Source: G963663365 sp963663365
GTDB lineage: Bacteria > Hinthialibacterota > Hinthialibacteria > Hinthialibacterales > G963663365
Reading direction: 5' to 3'
Length of the DNA stretch: 64,000 nt
Assembly (NCBI GenBank): GCA_963663365.2
Contig: CAXXIH010000005.1
Location: 1-64,000 of the forward strand
The notes below the pieces were generated by a model, which saw only the letters and a list, made by a program, of their open reading frames with translations, was not told the DNA's origin and made no database searches. Positions 16,036 through 25,910 of this stretch are shown here, in pieces. Both the position numbers and the translations under genes were made by a program. The first letter of the stretch is position 1; each line of letters opens with the position of its first letter.

Positions 16036-17379
16036 CTACGCGGCGGCCTCTGAGGCTCCGGCTACGGCATGGCCGAAAAGCGTATAGGTCGTGGCCCGGT
16101 CAACGTGCACATGAATCACATCACCTGCCTGGGCATCGTGAGGCGCTGCATAGACCTTCACACCTTTGTTGGTGCGTGTACGCGCATCCCAATCCGCCCC
16201 ACTACGCTGGTCGGTTGTTGGCTTCTCGAGCATGACCTCTAATTTGCGGCCAACAAGAGAATTATTGATTTCCGTGGCAATACGCTGATTGGTCTCAATC
16301 ACACGCTTAAGCCGGGCCGAACTGACTTCATCCGGGACCTGCTCGGCCATGGTAGCCGCCGGTGTCCCCCGCCGTTTCGAGAACTTGAACATAAAACAGC
16401 CGTCATACCGAATCTGTTCCATTAACGAAATCAATTCTTCAAAATCCTCGTCGGTTTCGCCGGGAAAACCGACAATTAAATCCGTGGTTAAAGAAGAATC
16501 GGGAGCGGGAACGATAGACCGGAAACTATGGATAATATCGATGTACTCATCCCGGGTATATGTGCGGTTCATGGCCTCCAAGATACGTGTTGAACCGTGC
16601 TGTACGGGAAGATTAAGATGTTCGACAACCTTGGGCAGATCGCGCATGGCCTCAAAAAGGCGGTCATCGGCATCGGCGGGATGGGATGTTGTAAAACGGA
16701 TTCGTTTTAGTCCGGAAATGCCGTCAATCTTTTCCAAAAGGTCCGGGAATTCGTATTTCCCAAAACGGTAGGAATTGACGGTCTGCCCCAACAGCGTGAC
16801 TTCAGCGTATCCTTTATCGACCAGTTGGCGAATCTCATCGAGAATTGAATCCACCGGCCGTGAACGTTCAGGCCCGCGTGTGCTGGGGACCACACAATAG
16901 GTACAGGCTTTATCGCATCCTTTCATGACCGAAATAAAGCATGGATACGAAATGGGTTTCTCCAGTGATTCGAAATCTTCCCGGTCTTCTCCATCGATGA
17001 CATTTAAGGCAAAAACGGGACTCTCGCCGGATTCAACACGCGCCATCACATCAGGCAAGGCAGGCAACGAACTTGGGCCCATAATCCAATCTACGAAATC
17101 ACATTTTTCGGCAAGGATTTCGGCTTCATGCTGAGCCATACAACCGGCCACGCCAACATACTTAATTGTTCCGTTTCGTTTCAGACTTTTTAAATGCCCC
17201 AGTTGCCCATAAATCCGCTGCACAGCACCGTCACGTATCGCGCAAGTATACAACACGGCCATATCCGCAGATTGAATATCGTCGATTGGTTCATGTCCCG
17301 ATGATTTCAAGATTCCCAGAAGCGTATCGGAATCATAGAAATTCATTTGGCAACCGAATGTCTGAACATGGAACTTCAT
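16036..17379 (-). CDS. miaB: tRNA-2-methylthio-N6-dimethylallyladenosine synthase
   Basis: Methylthiotransferase that adds a methylthio group to i6A37 of tRNA. Full length (447 residues), with all three parts: an N-terminal UPF0004 domain with cluster ligands Cys10, Cys46 (TCAIRDGA) and Cys80 (GCMAQ); a radical SAM domain with CDKACTYC (Cys155, Cys159, Cys162); and a C-terminal TRAM domain from about residue 370. The MiaB-type sequence GQTVNSYR and TTSHP are present, which favours MiaB over the ribosomal RimO or MtaB branches. It is transcribed in the same direction as the Gfo/Idh gene 127 bases upstream, with a hairpin in between. Confidence 0.94.
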   Translation of the reverse strand: MKFHVQTFGCQMNFYDSDTLLGILKSSGHEPIDDIQSADMAVLYTCAIRDGAVQRIYGQLGHLKSLKRNGTIKYVGVAGCMAQHEAEILAEKCDFVDWIMGPSSLPALPDVMARVESGESPVFALNVIDGEDREDFESLEKPISYPCFISVMKGCDKACTYCVVPSTRGPERSRPVDSILDEIRQLVDKGYAEVTLLGQTVNSYRFGKYEFPDLLEKIDGISGLKRIRFTTSHPADADDRLFEAMRDLPKVVEHLNLPVQHGSTRILEAMNRTYTRDEYIDIIHSFRSIVPAPDSSLTTDLIVGFPGETDEDFEELISLMEQIRYDGCFMFKFSKRRGTPAATMAEQVPDEVSSARLKRVIETNQRIATEINNSLVGRKLEVMLEKPTTDQRSGADWDARTRTNKGVKVYAAPHDAQAGDVIHVHVDRATTYTLFGHAVAGASEAAA

Positions 17380-17414
17380 AGCACTATCCGCCTGTTATAG
17401 CCCCCAAATCTAAA

Positions 17415-17454
17415 GGGAACGAGACACATTTCCCCAAGGCCGTGCCTCGTTCCC
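17415..17454. terminator. hairpin between Gfo/Idh gene and miaB, possible terminator
   Basis: GGGAACGAG (17415-17423) pairs exactly with CTCGTTCCC (17446-17454), and CAC/GTG continue the stem after one mismatch; the loop is 14 bases. On the minus strand only a weak T tract follows (TTTAGATTT), so termination is likely but inefficient. Confidence 0.45.
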
Positions 17455-17506
17455 CGTGTTTACCACAAATGAAACCCGCCCGAAAAGACCAATACGGGCA
17501 GAGCCT

Positions 17507-18538
17507 TTATTTCAAAATGTCCTTCACCATGACCTTACGGCCGGTTTTGGCCGAACGGTAGCTGGCCAAGGCAACCGCCAAAGCATTGATACCACATTGA
17601 AGCGATTCCTTCGGCTCTTTGTTTTTGCGTACATAGTCAAGGAATTGACCGATTTCAACGTCCCAACCGCCACGTGTGGGATTCTTGTCCAGGGTACGCC
17701 AAATCAATTTTTGCTTGCCATCGGGCGTGTTTTTGCCGCGCAGGACTTTCAGCCCCTGAAGATAATCAACAAACAATGAGCCTTCAGTGCCATAAACTTC
17801 CGTGCCGGCAAAACCGGGTTTGCTGGTCCAACCAACTTCAATATAGCCAAGCTGCTTATTCTCGAATTCAAGAATGAGCACGGCGTTGTCGTCAACGTGG
17901 ATTTTCTTCACCAAAGTACCGATTGAGGCGCTGACAGCCTTGATGGGGCCGATTAGGTGCATCGCCAAATCGATGGCGTGAATCCCCATATCCAAAAGCG
18001 CGCCGCCGCCTGCACGGGGAGCATCATAGAACCAATCACTCTTGGCCCAACCGGGAACCGGGCCGCTGTGTGCAAAACGAATCCGGATCATGAATGGTTT
18101 GCCCAAATCGCCCTTATCCAAGAGTTTCTTGGCCTTTTGGTTGCCCGTAAAAAACCGGTGTGTAAATCCGACCATAAATTTGACGCCGGATTTTTCTTGG
18201 GCTTTGCGAATCTTTTTGGCTTCAGCCATGCTCAAACAAAGCGGTTTTTCGCACAGAACATGAATCCCACGGTTCATGGCAGCGATAGCCTGCTCGGCGT
18301 GAAACGCATTGGGTGTGCAGACACTGACAACATCCAGATCGACTTCGTCCAGCATCTTTTCCCATTTACTGAATGATTTTTCGATTTTGAATGCCTCATT
18401 GACTTCCTTGAGGCGGGCGCGAGCGGGATCTGCAACCGCTGCGATGATGCAATTCTTATCTTTGGCATATCCCGGAAGATGGCAATTTTGTGCAATCGCT
18501 CCACAGCCGATCACACCGGCACGCAGTTTTTTGGCCAT
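17507..18538 (-). CDS. Gfo/Idh/MocA-family oxidoreductase
   Basis: NAD(P)-dependent sugar or inositol dehydrogenase-like protein of 343 residues. The frame opens at 18673, but the ATG at 18538 is chosen: AAAAGGAG lies about 8 nt upstream and the Rossmann fold begins at once (LRAGVIGCGAIAQ). The catalytic-lysine motif CEKPLCLS and the dimerising beta-sheet domain (GGGALLDMGIHAIDLAMH) follow. The substrate cannot be named from sequence. It is separate from the divergent glycosidase-like gene, yet both fit carbohydrate catabolism. Confidence 0.92.
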   Translation of the reverse strand: MAKKLRAGVIGCGAIAQNCHLPGYAKDKNCIIAAVADPARARLKEVNEAFKIEKSFSKWEKMLDEVDLDVVSVCTPNAFHAEQAIAAMNRGIHVLCEKPLCLSMAEAKKIRKAQEKSGVKFMVGFTHRFFTGNQKAKKLLDKGDLGKPFMIRIRFAHSGPVPGWAKSDWFYDAPRAGGGALLDMGIHAIDLAMHLIGPIKAVSASIGTLVKKIHVDDNAVLILEFENKQLGYIEVGWTSKPGFAGTEVYGTEGSLFVDYLQGLKVLRGKNTPDGKQKLIWRTLDKNPTRGGWDVEIGQFLDYVRKNKEPKESLQCGINALAVALASYRSAKTGRKVMVKDILK

Positions 18539-18968
18539 AAGTGAACTCCTTTTATACGTATCCGAGCATCGAAAGCGAAACTCGTATGAAAATTCAGTTC
18601 CGGAGCCTGCCTTTCTCCCATTTTCGGCGGCGCTTGCATCAGCTGACAATTCAGGGAGAAACCGGCTTCGCATTTAGCACATCCAAGTCCAACCGGCGCG
18701 GACTTTGGACTTGAAGACAGCGGTTATCCTAGCCGTCCAATTCGAGGAAACAAGATGCCACCCGTTACGGGACCAGATATTACCAATGGTGTAATATGCA
18801 ACCAACAAAACATCGTCTATAGTTAAGACGTGAAATGTTCATGGCCTCCCGTGGGGCTGCCCCTGCCCGAAATCGGTTGGCTGAGTTTGAACCTGGCGCG
18901 GCAACATAATGCAAAACTCCGTTAGCATTGTTAAGGCCAGGCAAATCTGTGATCGAAGGGACATCAAC
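18539..18968. other. divergent intergenic region with a 9-bp inverted repeat
   Basis: This 430-base region separates the Gfo/Idh gene (minus) from the secreted glycosidase-like gene (plus). It holds CAAGTCCAA (18684-18692) and its exact complement TTGGACTTG (18705-18713), 12 bases apart, with no T tract, so it could be an operator. A 23-codon frame with an AGGA (18755-18826) is also present, with no other support. No RNA family was recognised. Confidence 0.4.
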
Positions 18969-21866
18969 ATGACCAGGCAGCACAAGCAAATTCCCTTTAC
19001 CGGCATCGGCGGTCATGCCATGCAGAGTCTCTTTACGGTTCTGCTCGTGTACTGTGTGTTCATGGGGGCGATCACAACGGTTTCTGCTCAGGAAACAGTC
19101 ATTGTCTCTCTGACCACCAATGAGCCGCCGCCGGTCCGTTTCGGCATCCTCGATCTTGAGTCAGCCCTGCGCGAAGTAGGGCTGGATGTAACGGTTATGC
19201 AGGATATTCGCATTCCTGACCGGCCGGCCGCTCAAAAATACCGTTTCTGGGTCACAACCGCGGGCGAGCAGGCCGCCAACCAAGATCCGTTTCAGGCCGC
19301 ATTAGGCAGAGTCCCCGAACCGGCGGAATCTTATGCCATCAGCGTCGCCCGTTCCCGGGATTGGGTGGATTTCCTTGTGATTGGGCGCGATGTCGTGGGC
19401 ACCATGTATGGCCTCTTCGATCTCGCCGAGCAGGTGGCAATGGCGGGCACCGCACGCGATTTAGACCGTTCCATACGCGATAAACGCATGAGCGCCGGCA
19501 CACCAATCCGCTCCTGGCGGCTGAATCTTCAGCACCAAGCCTTTGAAGACCCCTTCTCGTGGTATCACACGGAATCGTATTGGACAGGACTTTTGGATCA
19601 GTTGGCGCGGGCGCGGATTAACGTGCTCGAACTGCATGGAACTTTGGAACTGATCAGTACCAAGTCCTACAGCCTCTTCCCTTACCTGGTTTATGACGAT
19701 AGCCGCCCCATGGTCGGCGTAGGCAAAGAAGCGGCGAATCACAATCTGCAACGCCTGCAAAGCATCGTACAGATGGCCGCCGACCGGGGAGTAAGAGTCT
19801 TTTTGGTCTCCAATAGCGCAGCATGGTCAATCCCGGACCGGCCCGTCGATGAAGATACCGGATTGGAAGGTATCGGCGCATACACGAGCGCTGCGGTTAC
19901 GGCGGTCCTTGAAGCCTGTCCGGCACTGGAAGGCATCGGCTTTAGGCTGGGTGAATCTGGCCGTGGGGAAGTCTTCTACCGCGACTATTTCCTGCCCGCC
20001 ATGGCCAATGCGCCACAAGGCGCGCCGATCCTCGTTTTGCGTTCATGGGCCACCGATCAAGAGACGATTGAGCGTCTGGCAAAAGGCTATCGAGGTCCGA
20101 CACTACTTGAAATCAAAACCAATGGCGATCATATGGGCCTGCCCTATCCTATCACCGGCGGACAAATGGTGGATTGGTCCAGCTATGGCTATCACGATTT
20201 CCTTAATCCCCCCACGACCTACCAATCCGTTTTTGAAATTCGGACCGCCGCCGATCATCAAATTTTTCCCTGGGCGGACCCGGTCTTCATCCGCCGCATG
20301 ATAAAAGAAACCGGCTTTGGCGGCGGAGTAGGGTTCACAATAGAGGCTCCCAGCGCCTATCTCCCCCAGGTCGATATCCTCACAAACGAGGCTCATGCCG
20401 ATCTCGGTTACTATCACTGGATTTGGCAGAGGGATTGGATGTGGCCGCTCCTTTGGGGCCGCCTGGGGTATGAACCGGACCTGCCGCAAGATGTGCTGGT
20501 GCACCGTATGGGTGAGCATTTCTTTCAGTTGAAAAAGGAACAAGCCGCGCAAGTGCTTGAAGCGTTGGGGTACGCCAGTGCGGTATTGCCCGCAATCACA
20601 GTGTCGACTTGCACCGGCCCTTCAGGCCGTGATTTCGCTCCCGAATTAGAACCGGGACCGGGGCTGAATGACTTGATCGAGAAAGTCCGTCCCTTAGACA
20701 GCATGATGTTCCTTTCGCTGGGTGAAGAAATCGAAAACCGTATCTTAGGCATCGCCCGGGGCCGCATATCTTGCCGTGATTTTCTGGCCTGGGCTCAGGA
20801 TTCCATTGACCGTGCGGTTACGATCATGGGGAATCAATTTGCTGAGCGCTTAATTCTCCATCCTGATGAGTATGGCTCCGGCCAGGCCTCTACATTGCGC
20901 TCGCGTTGGCAGGAAATTGAGGCCCTTTACGTGGATGTGCAAGCCCTGCAACAACTCTGCGCCACAATTCGCTGGCGTGTTGAAGCCGCATATCATTTGG
21001 GTTTGTACCGGCATACCGGTCATTACCCTTCCCTCCAAACAGCCAAGACCGCCATGGGCTATTCGCACGATGCCTGGAAGAACTTTGCCGCGATCACCAC
21101 TCGCCGGTTTCAACCCTTTCACCAAACCCGGCGCATGAATTCGCTGGCGTTTCACTGGGCATGGCTCACCGAACGGCTGGTTGATGACCTCGAGGTCTTG
21201 GAGGCTGAAGAGGAAAAGTGGCAAAAGTACGGCATCGGGACCAACTGGCAGGTATCCTTTGGGCATTTGCCCGCCGTACGTGTCGCTGCCGGAGAACCTC
21301 TAGTCATTGAAGCCAGCATCCCCCCCAATATTCCCGTCGAAAACTTGAATGTACGATTCCGCAACAGCAAAGGTGAAGGCGGAAACTTGGCAATGGGCGA
21401 AACCGGAACACCCCGGGTTTGGGCTACAACCGTGCCTGAAGATGCTATCAAAGAGGGAAAAATCGAATACTTCATTACCGGCGTAATCGCGGGTACACGC
21501 GCTCAAACCACCCAATTACACGATAACCGTCCTTATATTATGCCCGTCGGCAGCGATGGCGAACCGCCGCATATCAAGGTGACGAATCTAGGCTTTGATT
21601 CCGTGACCGGTCTGGCCAATATCGAACTGGATGTGGACGACAACACCGGCGTGCAGGTTGTACGTTTATGGCACAAGGCCTTTGAATCCGACCGTCCTTG
21701 GGAAGCAGTAGCGTTGCCGGGAGAGGGAAATCATTACACCGGGGCATTTTCCATTCCGCCGCAAGGTGCGATGTACTGCATCGAAGCGGTCGATGTCCAA
21801 TCCCAAGGTACCATGTGGCCCAATGTGTTTGTCGAAACACCCTATAAGGTTATTAAGGGGAAATAG
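18969..21866 (+). CDS. large secreted glycoside-hydrolase-like protein
   Basis: A 965-residue exported protein. The frame opens at 18909; the ATG at 18969 has GAAGGGA 8 nt upstream and is preferred. A hydrophobic signal segment (SLFTVLLVYCVFMGAITT) ends near VSAQE. Next comes an alpha/beta domain like those preceding GH20/GH67 barrels (DWVDFLVIGRDVVGTMYGLFDLAEQV), then a barrel-like region (INVLELHG, LVYDDSRPMVG, DRGVRVFLV), an all-helical middle, and beta-sandwich domains at the C-terminus. It most resembles alpha-glucuronidase- or hexosaminidase-type exoenzymes. No catalytic acid could be assigned. A second protein of the same general layout is encoded at 48965-51403. Confidence 0.72.
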   Translation: MTRQHKQIPFTGIGGHAMQSLFTVLLVYCVFMGAITTVSAQETVIVSLTTNEPPPVRFGILDLESALREVGLDVTVMQDIRIPDRPAAQKYRFWVTTAGEQAANQDPFQAALGRVPEPAESYAISVARSRDWVDFLVIGRDVVGTMYGLFDLAEQVAMAGTARDLDRSIRDKRMSAGTPIRSWRLNLQHQAFEDPFSWYHTESYWTGLLDQLARARINVLELHGTLELISTKSYSLFPYLVYDDSRPMVGVGKEAANHNLQRLQSIVQMAADRGVRVFLVSNSAAWSIPDRPVDEDTGLEGIGAYTSAAVTAVLEACPALEGIGFRLGESGRGEVFYRDYFLPAMANAPQGAPILVLRSWATDQETIERLAKGYRGPTLLEIKTNGDHMGLPYPITGGQMVDWSSYGYHDFLNPPTTYQSVFEIRTAADHQIFPWADPVFIRRMIKETGFGGGVGFTIEAPSAYLPQVDILTNEAHADLGYYHWIWQRDWMWPLLWGRLGYEPDLPQDVLVHRMGEHFFQLKKEQAAQVLEALGYASAVLPAITVSTCTGPSGRDFAPELEPGPGLNDLIEKVRPLDSMMFLSLGEEIENRILGIARGRISCRDFLAWAQDSIDRAVTIMGNQFAERLILHPDEYGSGQASTLRSRWQEIEALYVDVQALQQLCATIRWRVEAAYHLGLYRHTGHYPSLQTAKTAMGYSHDAWKNFAAITTRRFQPFHQTRRMNSLAFHWAWLTERLVDDLEVLEAEEEKWQKYGIGTNWQVSFGHLPAVRVAAGEPLVIEASIPPNIPVENLNVRFRNSKGEGGNLAMGETGTPRVWATTVPEDAIKEGKIEYFITGVIAGTRAQTTQLHDNRPYIMPVGSDGEPPHIKVTNLGFDSVTGLANIELDVDDNTGVQVVRLWHKAFESDRPWEAVALPGEGNHYTGAFSIPPQGAMYCIEAVDVQSQGTMWPNVFVETPYKVIKGK

Positions 21867-21916
21867 GATAAATGCATTGCGTTTAAGATGCGCCTGAGAT
21901 TTATCCTGCCAATTCT

Positions 21917-23365
21917 CTACTCTACCGCTTCTTTTTCCGTACGGTTGCGGCCTTTCTGTTTGGCGGCATAGAGTGCATGATCCGCACGGTTGAGCAGCGT
22001 GTCTCCGTGTTCCCCGGTGCGGTATTGGGCGGTTCCAAGACTGATGGCCGCCGATATTTTTTGACTTTCAAACGAGAATGTTGATTTCTCTATGGTTTTC
22101 CGGAATTTTTCGGCCAGGGCATAGGCGTGATCGAGTGCGCAGTCCTGTAAAAGAACCAAAAATTCCTCTCCACCCCAACGGCACAAGATATCCGATTCGC
22201 GGAACTGAACCTGAGCGGCCTTGGCGATATCCCGCAACACAGCATCTCCCGCCAAATGCCCATAGGTGTCATTGACCCGCTTAAAATGATCGATATCAAA
22301 AATAATCATCGAAAGAGGAGAACTTATGCGTTGAGTGTTTTTTAGAGTCTGTTTAAAAACAAGCCCGAATGCCCGGCGGTTTAAAAGCCCGGTCAACTCA
22401 TCCGTTGTGGCAATGGTCTCCAACCGGTTTTGATAGGCATTGATTGTCCAGTTGGTAAGCACCAGCACGATGGCTGTAATAAAACTGCATAGAATCAGGT
22501 TTAAAACAAGCGTTTTCAAAATAGAACGAATGGTTTCTTCTTCGGTTTGCTCTACCAAAAGGTGCCATCCCAATTCGGGAATCAGCCGTGTATTAAGATG
22601 AATGGTCTTTCCGTCATGATGGTATTGAAAAACATCTTTATCGGCTTCAAGAACCTGTTGGGAAATGGCCGAAATCCCCTCCATTTCATGGATATTACCG
22701 GCCGTTTTATCGAAGTTCTTTCCGTGTAATGTGATTTGCCCCTCATCATTCACAAAATAAACCTGGCGGTGGTAGCGTTGTTGGTAATCTTCGATCAATT
22801 CCATAACGGTATTCACATTGATACCGACGCCTGTGGCGCCTAAAAAATCTCCATCAAAATCGAATACTTTGTAATTGATGAAAATAGTCAGTGTGTCTTT
22901 ATGGGCCATATCCTGATCGACATTGATTTCAAAATCCGGGTCCATTTCACGTACACGGAAATACCAAACATCTCGTTCGTCATCGGGTTTGACCGTCTTC
23001 AGGATGCCATCCGCCTGGTAATAGACATGGGTACGGTCGGAGACAAGGAAGCTGGTAAACATCCCATATTTGCTTTGGTAGGCTTTGAGATACTCAATAA
23101 CCTGTTCCGGATTCTCCTCCCCGCTGACAATCCAATTGCGAAGAAACGTATCGTTTGACATCAGCGAAGAGATCAGAATCGGATACAACAGGTCCCGTTG
23201 GATTTCGGAATAGATGTTATCGCTGGTTAGCGGAAGTTCGCTTAATGTCAAATGTTCAAGCAGAGAAGCCCGCGACACAAAATAGCTGGTCAGGCTTGTA
23301 ACCAGAAATCCTGTTATGAGCAATAGACTGACATACAAAGTCAGCCTTTTCTTTTTTTCCCCCAT
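21917..23365 (-). CDS. membrane diguanylate cyclase with periplasmic Cache sensor
   Basis: Makes cyclic di-GMP from GTP. 482 residues: membrane helix 8-30, a periplasmic double-Cache-type sensor at about 40-280 (LLVSD-like strands, DFLGATGVGINVNTVM, VYFVNDEGQITLHG), second helix about 285-310, and a GGDEF domain at about 315-478 with the active-site sequence GGEEF at 398-402. The product-inhibition site RESD (389-392) lies exactly five residues before it, so feedback control is expected. The domain is complete (DELTGLLNRRAF, DIDHFKRVNDTYGH) and should be active. It is convergent with the glycosidase-like gene. The ligand of the Cache domain is unknown. Confidence 0.95.
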   Translation of the reverse strand: MGEKKKRLTLYVSLLLITGFLVTSLTSYFVSRASLLEHLTLSELPLTSDNIYSEIQRDLLYPILISSLMSNDTFLRNWIVSGEENPEQVIEYLKAYQSKYGMFTSFLVSDRTHVYYQADGILKTVKPDDERDVWYFRVREMDPDFEINVDQDMAHKDTLTIFINYKVFDFDGDFLGATGVGINVNTVMELIEDYQQRYHRQVYFVNDEGQITLHGKNFDKTAGNIHEMEGISAISQQVLEADKDVFQYHHDGKTIHLNTRLIPELGWHLLVEQTEEETIRSILKTLVLNLILCSFITAIVLVLTNWTINAYQNRLETIATTDELTGLLNRRAFGLVFKQTLKNTQRISSPLSMIIFDIDHFKRVNDTYGHLAGDAVLRDIAKAAQVQFRESDILCRWGGEEFLVLLQDCALDHAYALAEKFRKTIEKSTFSFESQKISAAISLGTAQYRTGEHGDTLLNRADHALYAAKQKGRNRTEKEAVE

Positions 23366-23544
23366 CTACTTGTCCTTCCACAGTATTCCCTTGTCCCAAT
23401 GTATTCACACAAGCAACCAAACGATCACCTAATCCATGAGCGACGGTTCTAAATATAGTTTATCACGGCAAAGCAAATTGTCGTGTTTTACTCCAATACA
23501 ATGTGCCTTGCCGGATATGTCACGACTGTTTGCACTCCTTTGAC

Positions 23545-23580
23545 AAAACGCCCAACCGGTTTTTTCCAGTTGGGCGTTTT
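23545..23580 (-). terminator. rho-independent terminator after leuCD
   Basis: A perfect 12-bp stem, AAAACGCCCAAC (23545-23556) with GTTGGGCGTTTT (23569-23580), and a 12-base loop. It lies 44 bases past the leuD stop on the minus strand; the stem ends in TTTT in both directions. Confidence 0.85.
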
Positions 23581-23623
23581 AAGTATTCGCAATGCTATTT
23601 GTGATCTGTCTAGTGCATAGAGC

Positions 23624-24217
23624 TCAGGCGATACCGCGTTTCTTTTCATAGGCGGCGATCTTCTCTTCATGAACCATTGTCAAACCGATCTGGTCCAGAC
23701 CGTTTAACAGACAATGTTTCTTGAATGGGTCCACCTCAAAGGCGATGGACTCGCCATTCGGCTTGACAATCTTCTGTTCCGGAAGATCCACGGTCAACTC
23801 ATAGCCTTCAGTGGCACGGACTTCTCCAAACAAAGTTTCGATGGTCTCGATCGGCAAAACAATTGGGAGCATCCCATTGTTGAAACAGTTGTTGAAGAAA
23901 ATATCCGCAAATGACGGAGCCAAGATGCAGCGGAAACCATAGTCGTCTAATGCCCAAGGCGCATGTTCGCGTGAGGAGCCACATCCAAAGTTCTCTTTGG
24001 TTAAGAGAATCGACGCGCCTCCATAACGCGGAGCGTTGAGTTCAAATTCAGGATTGGGCGTTTCGCCTTCGAGATAACGCCAATCGAAGAAGAGGAATTT
24101 GCCATACCCCGTTCGTTCGATCCGTTTCAAGAACTGCTTGGGAATGATTTGATCGGTATCGACATTCAGCGCCTCTAATGGAGCGACAATGCCGGTGAGT
24201 GTCGTAAACGGTTTCAT
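23624..24217 (-). CDS. leuD: 3-isopropylmalate dehydratase small subunit
   Basis: Swivel-domain subunit of isopropylmalate isomerase, second step of leucine synthesis. 197 residues, the family's normal size. Landmarks: NVDTDQIIPKQFLKRI near the start and NFGCGSSREHAPWAL in the middle, the latter lining the active site with LeuC. The ATG at 24217 is chosen because it overlaps the leuC stop as ATGA, the usual coupling; an in-frame upstream ATG at 24232 lies inside leuC. A strong terminator follows. Confidence 0.96.
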   Translation of the reverse strand: MKPFTTLTGIVAPLEALNVDTDQIIPKQFLKRIERTGYGKFLFFDWRYLEGETPNPEFELNAPRYGGASILLTKENFGCGSSREHAPWALDDYGFRCILAPSFADIFFNNCFNNGMLPIVLPIETIETLFGEVRATEGYELTVDLPEQKIVKPNGESIAFEVDPFKKHCLLNGLDQIGLTMVHEEKIAAYEKKRGIA

Positions 24218-25626
24218 GATTTGTACTCCCATGTCCGAATATCAGTGAAATGTCCGCAAATCGCGGCAGCGGCGGCCATGGCCGGGCTGACCAAGTGCGT
24301 ACGCCCGCCTTTGCCCTGACGGCCTTCAAAGTTGCGGTTCGAAGTGGCCGCGCAACGGTCGCCGGGATTCAAAACATCCGCGTTCATCGCCAGGCACATT
24401 GAGCAGCCGGATTCACGCCACTCAAAGCCCGCATCGATGAAAATCTTGTCCAAGCCTTCCTCTTCGGCCTGGACCTTTACCTGTTGAGAGCCGGGGACGA
24501 TCAAAGCCAGTTCGATGCTGTCGCACTTCTTGTAGCCTTTGGCGACTTTGGCCGCTTCACGCAGATCCTCAATACGTCCGTTGGTGCACGATCCGATATA
24601 CATCTTATTGATCTTGATATTTTGAATCGGCAATCCCTCAGCAAGGTCCATATAGGCCAAAGCCTTTTCCGCGGCCAAACGTTCATTGTCGTTGGAGACT
24701 TCAGAAAGCACCGGTGTCTTACCTTCGATTCCGGTAACCATGCCCGGCGAAGTACCCCAGGTGACCTGAGGTTGAATATCGGCAGCATCCAGTTCCACGA
24801 CTTTGTCATAAGAGCAACCTTCATCCGAAGCCCAGTTTTTCCACTCGGCAACCAGCTCATCCTCGGATTGATCCTTAGGGAGATACTCGCGGCCTTTGAG
24901 GTATTCGAAGGTCGTCTCATCGGGTGAAACCAGGCCTGCACGGGCACCCGCTTCGATGCTCATATTGCAGACCGTCATCCTGCCTTCCATACTTAAGGCA
25001 CGAATCGCATCTCCTGTATATTCAATAACATACCCGGTCCCTCCGGCGGTGCCGATCTTGCCGATAATCGCCAGAATAATATCTTTGGCTGTAACGCCAT
25101 TGGGCAGCGAGCCATTGACCCGGATATTGAGCGTTTTGGAGCGTTTTTGCAGCAAGGTCTGGGTTGCCATCACGTGCTCGACCTCACTGGTGCCGATTCC
25201 AAATGCCAGTGCGCCCATTGCGCCGTGCGTGGCCGTATGCGAGTCGCCGCAGACAATGGTCATACCCGGACGGGTCAGCCCGAGTTCAGGGCCGATCACA
25301 TGCACGATGCCGCTACGGCTATCGAACATATCGAAGCACCGTACCCCGAATTCCTTGCAATTGGCCGATAGCGTCTCGACCTGCTTTTTAGACATCGGAT
25401 CGTCAATCGGCTTGGACCGGTCAGTCGTGGGAATATTATGGTCCATGGTGGCAAAGGTCAGTTCAGGCCGCCGCAACGTACGTCCCGCAAGACGTAAGCC
25501 TTCAAACGCCTGCGGTGAGGTGACCTCATGGACATAATGCCGGTCGATGTAGAGGATACTGTCTTTGCCTTCTTCGGCATGAACGACATGAGCATCCCAA
25601 ATCTTTTCGTAGATGTTCTTAGCCAT
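24214..25626 (-). CDS. leuC: 3-isopropylmalate dehydratase large subunit
   Basis: Aconitase-superfamily subunit that holds the [4Fe-4S] cluster and isomerises 2- to 3-isopropylmalate together with LeuD. 470 residues, typical of the bacterial LeuC form. Cluster ligands are in IGSCTNGR and GCSMCLAMN; substrate-site sequences MDHNIPT and CGDSHTATHGAMGALAFGIGTSEVEHV (split across the fold) are intact. It is the first gene of leuCD; leuA, leuB and ilv genes are not in the window. The 284-base divergent gap to the transporter shows no T-box or leucine leader peptide that I can recognise. Confidence 0.97.
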   Translation of the reverse strand: MAKNIYEKIWDAHVVHAEEGKDSILYIDRHYVHEVTSPQAFEGLRLAGRTLRRPELTFATMDHNIPTTDRSKPIDDPMSKKQVETLSANCKEFGVRCFDMFDSRSGIVHVIGPELGLTRPGMTIVCGDSHTATHGAMGALAFGIGTSEVEHVMATQTLLQKRSKTLNIRVNGSLPNGVTAKDIILAIIGKIGTAGGTGYVIEYTGDAIRALSMEGRMTVCNMSIEAGARAGLVSPDETTFEYLKGREYLPKDQSEDELVAEWKNWASDEGCSYDKVVELDAADIQPQVTWGTSPGMVTGIEGKTPVLSEVSNDNERLAAEKALAYMDLAEGLPIQNIKINKMYIGSCTNGRIEDLREAAKVAKGYKKCDSIELALIVPGSQQVKVQAEEEGLDKIFIDAGFEWRESGCSMCLAMNADVLNPGDRCAATSNRNFEGRQGKGGRTHLVSPAMAAAAAICGHFTDIRTWEYKS

Positions 25627-25910
25627 CTTCCCAATCCTTCATAAATATGTTCTTAAATGATCCACGTGAGCAATCGGCAGAAGCTACGGGAGGTTCAACA
25701 CGGCAATCCTTTTGGACATTGCGGCGTGAACCGTCCGCTGAGTGTAATCGGACCGGCCCTTTTGCGCCATTGGACCCAAGCCGCTCGGGAATAAGGCGCT
25801 GTAGCTGATCTGTCACAGTCTGCTATAGTTGGGCCATTCGTTTAGGCGAACAACCAATCAAAAAGTGCATCGCATAATTTAAAACCACAGAATTGCAGTA
25901 GAGCGCACCC

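Noticed and set aside
18755..18826. 23-codon frame with AGGA in the divergent region before the glycosidase-like gene
   Set aside because: Too short and without residues typical of a leader peptide (no run of one amino acid, no attenuator after it).
25627..25910. Possible T-box or leucine attenuator before leuC
   Set aside because: No T-box core (AGGGTGG-like), no Leu-rich leader peptide and no terminator with T tract on the minus strand.
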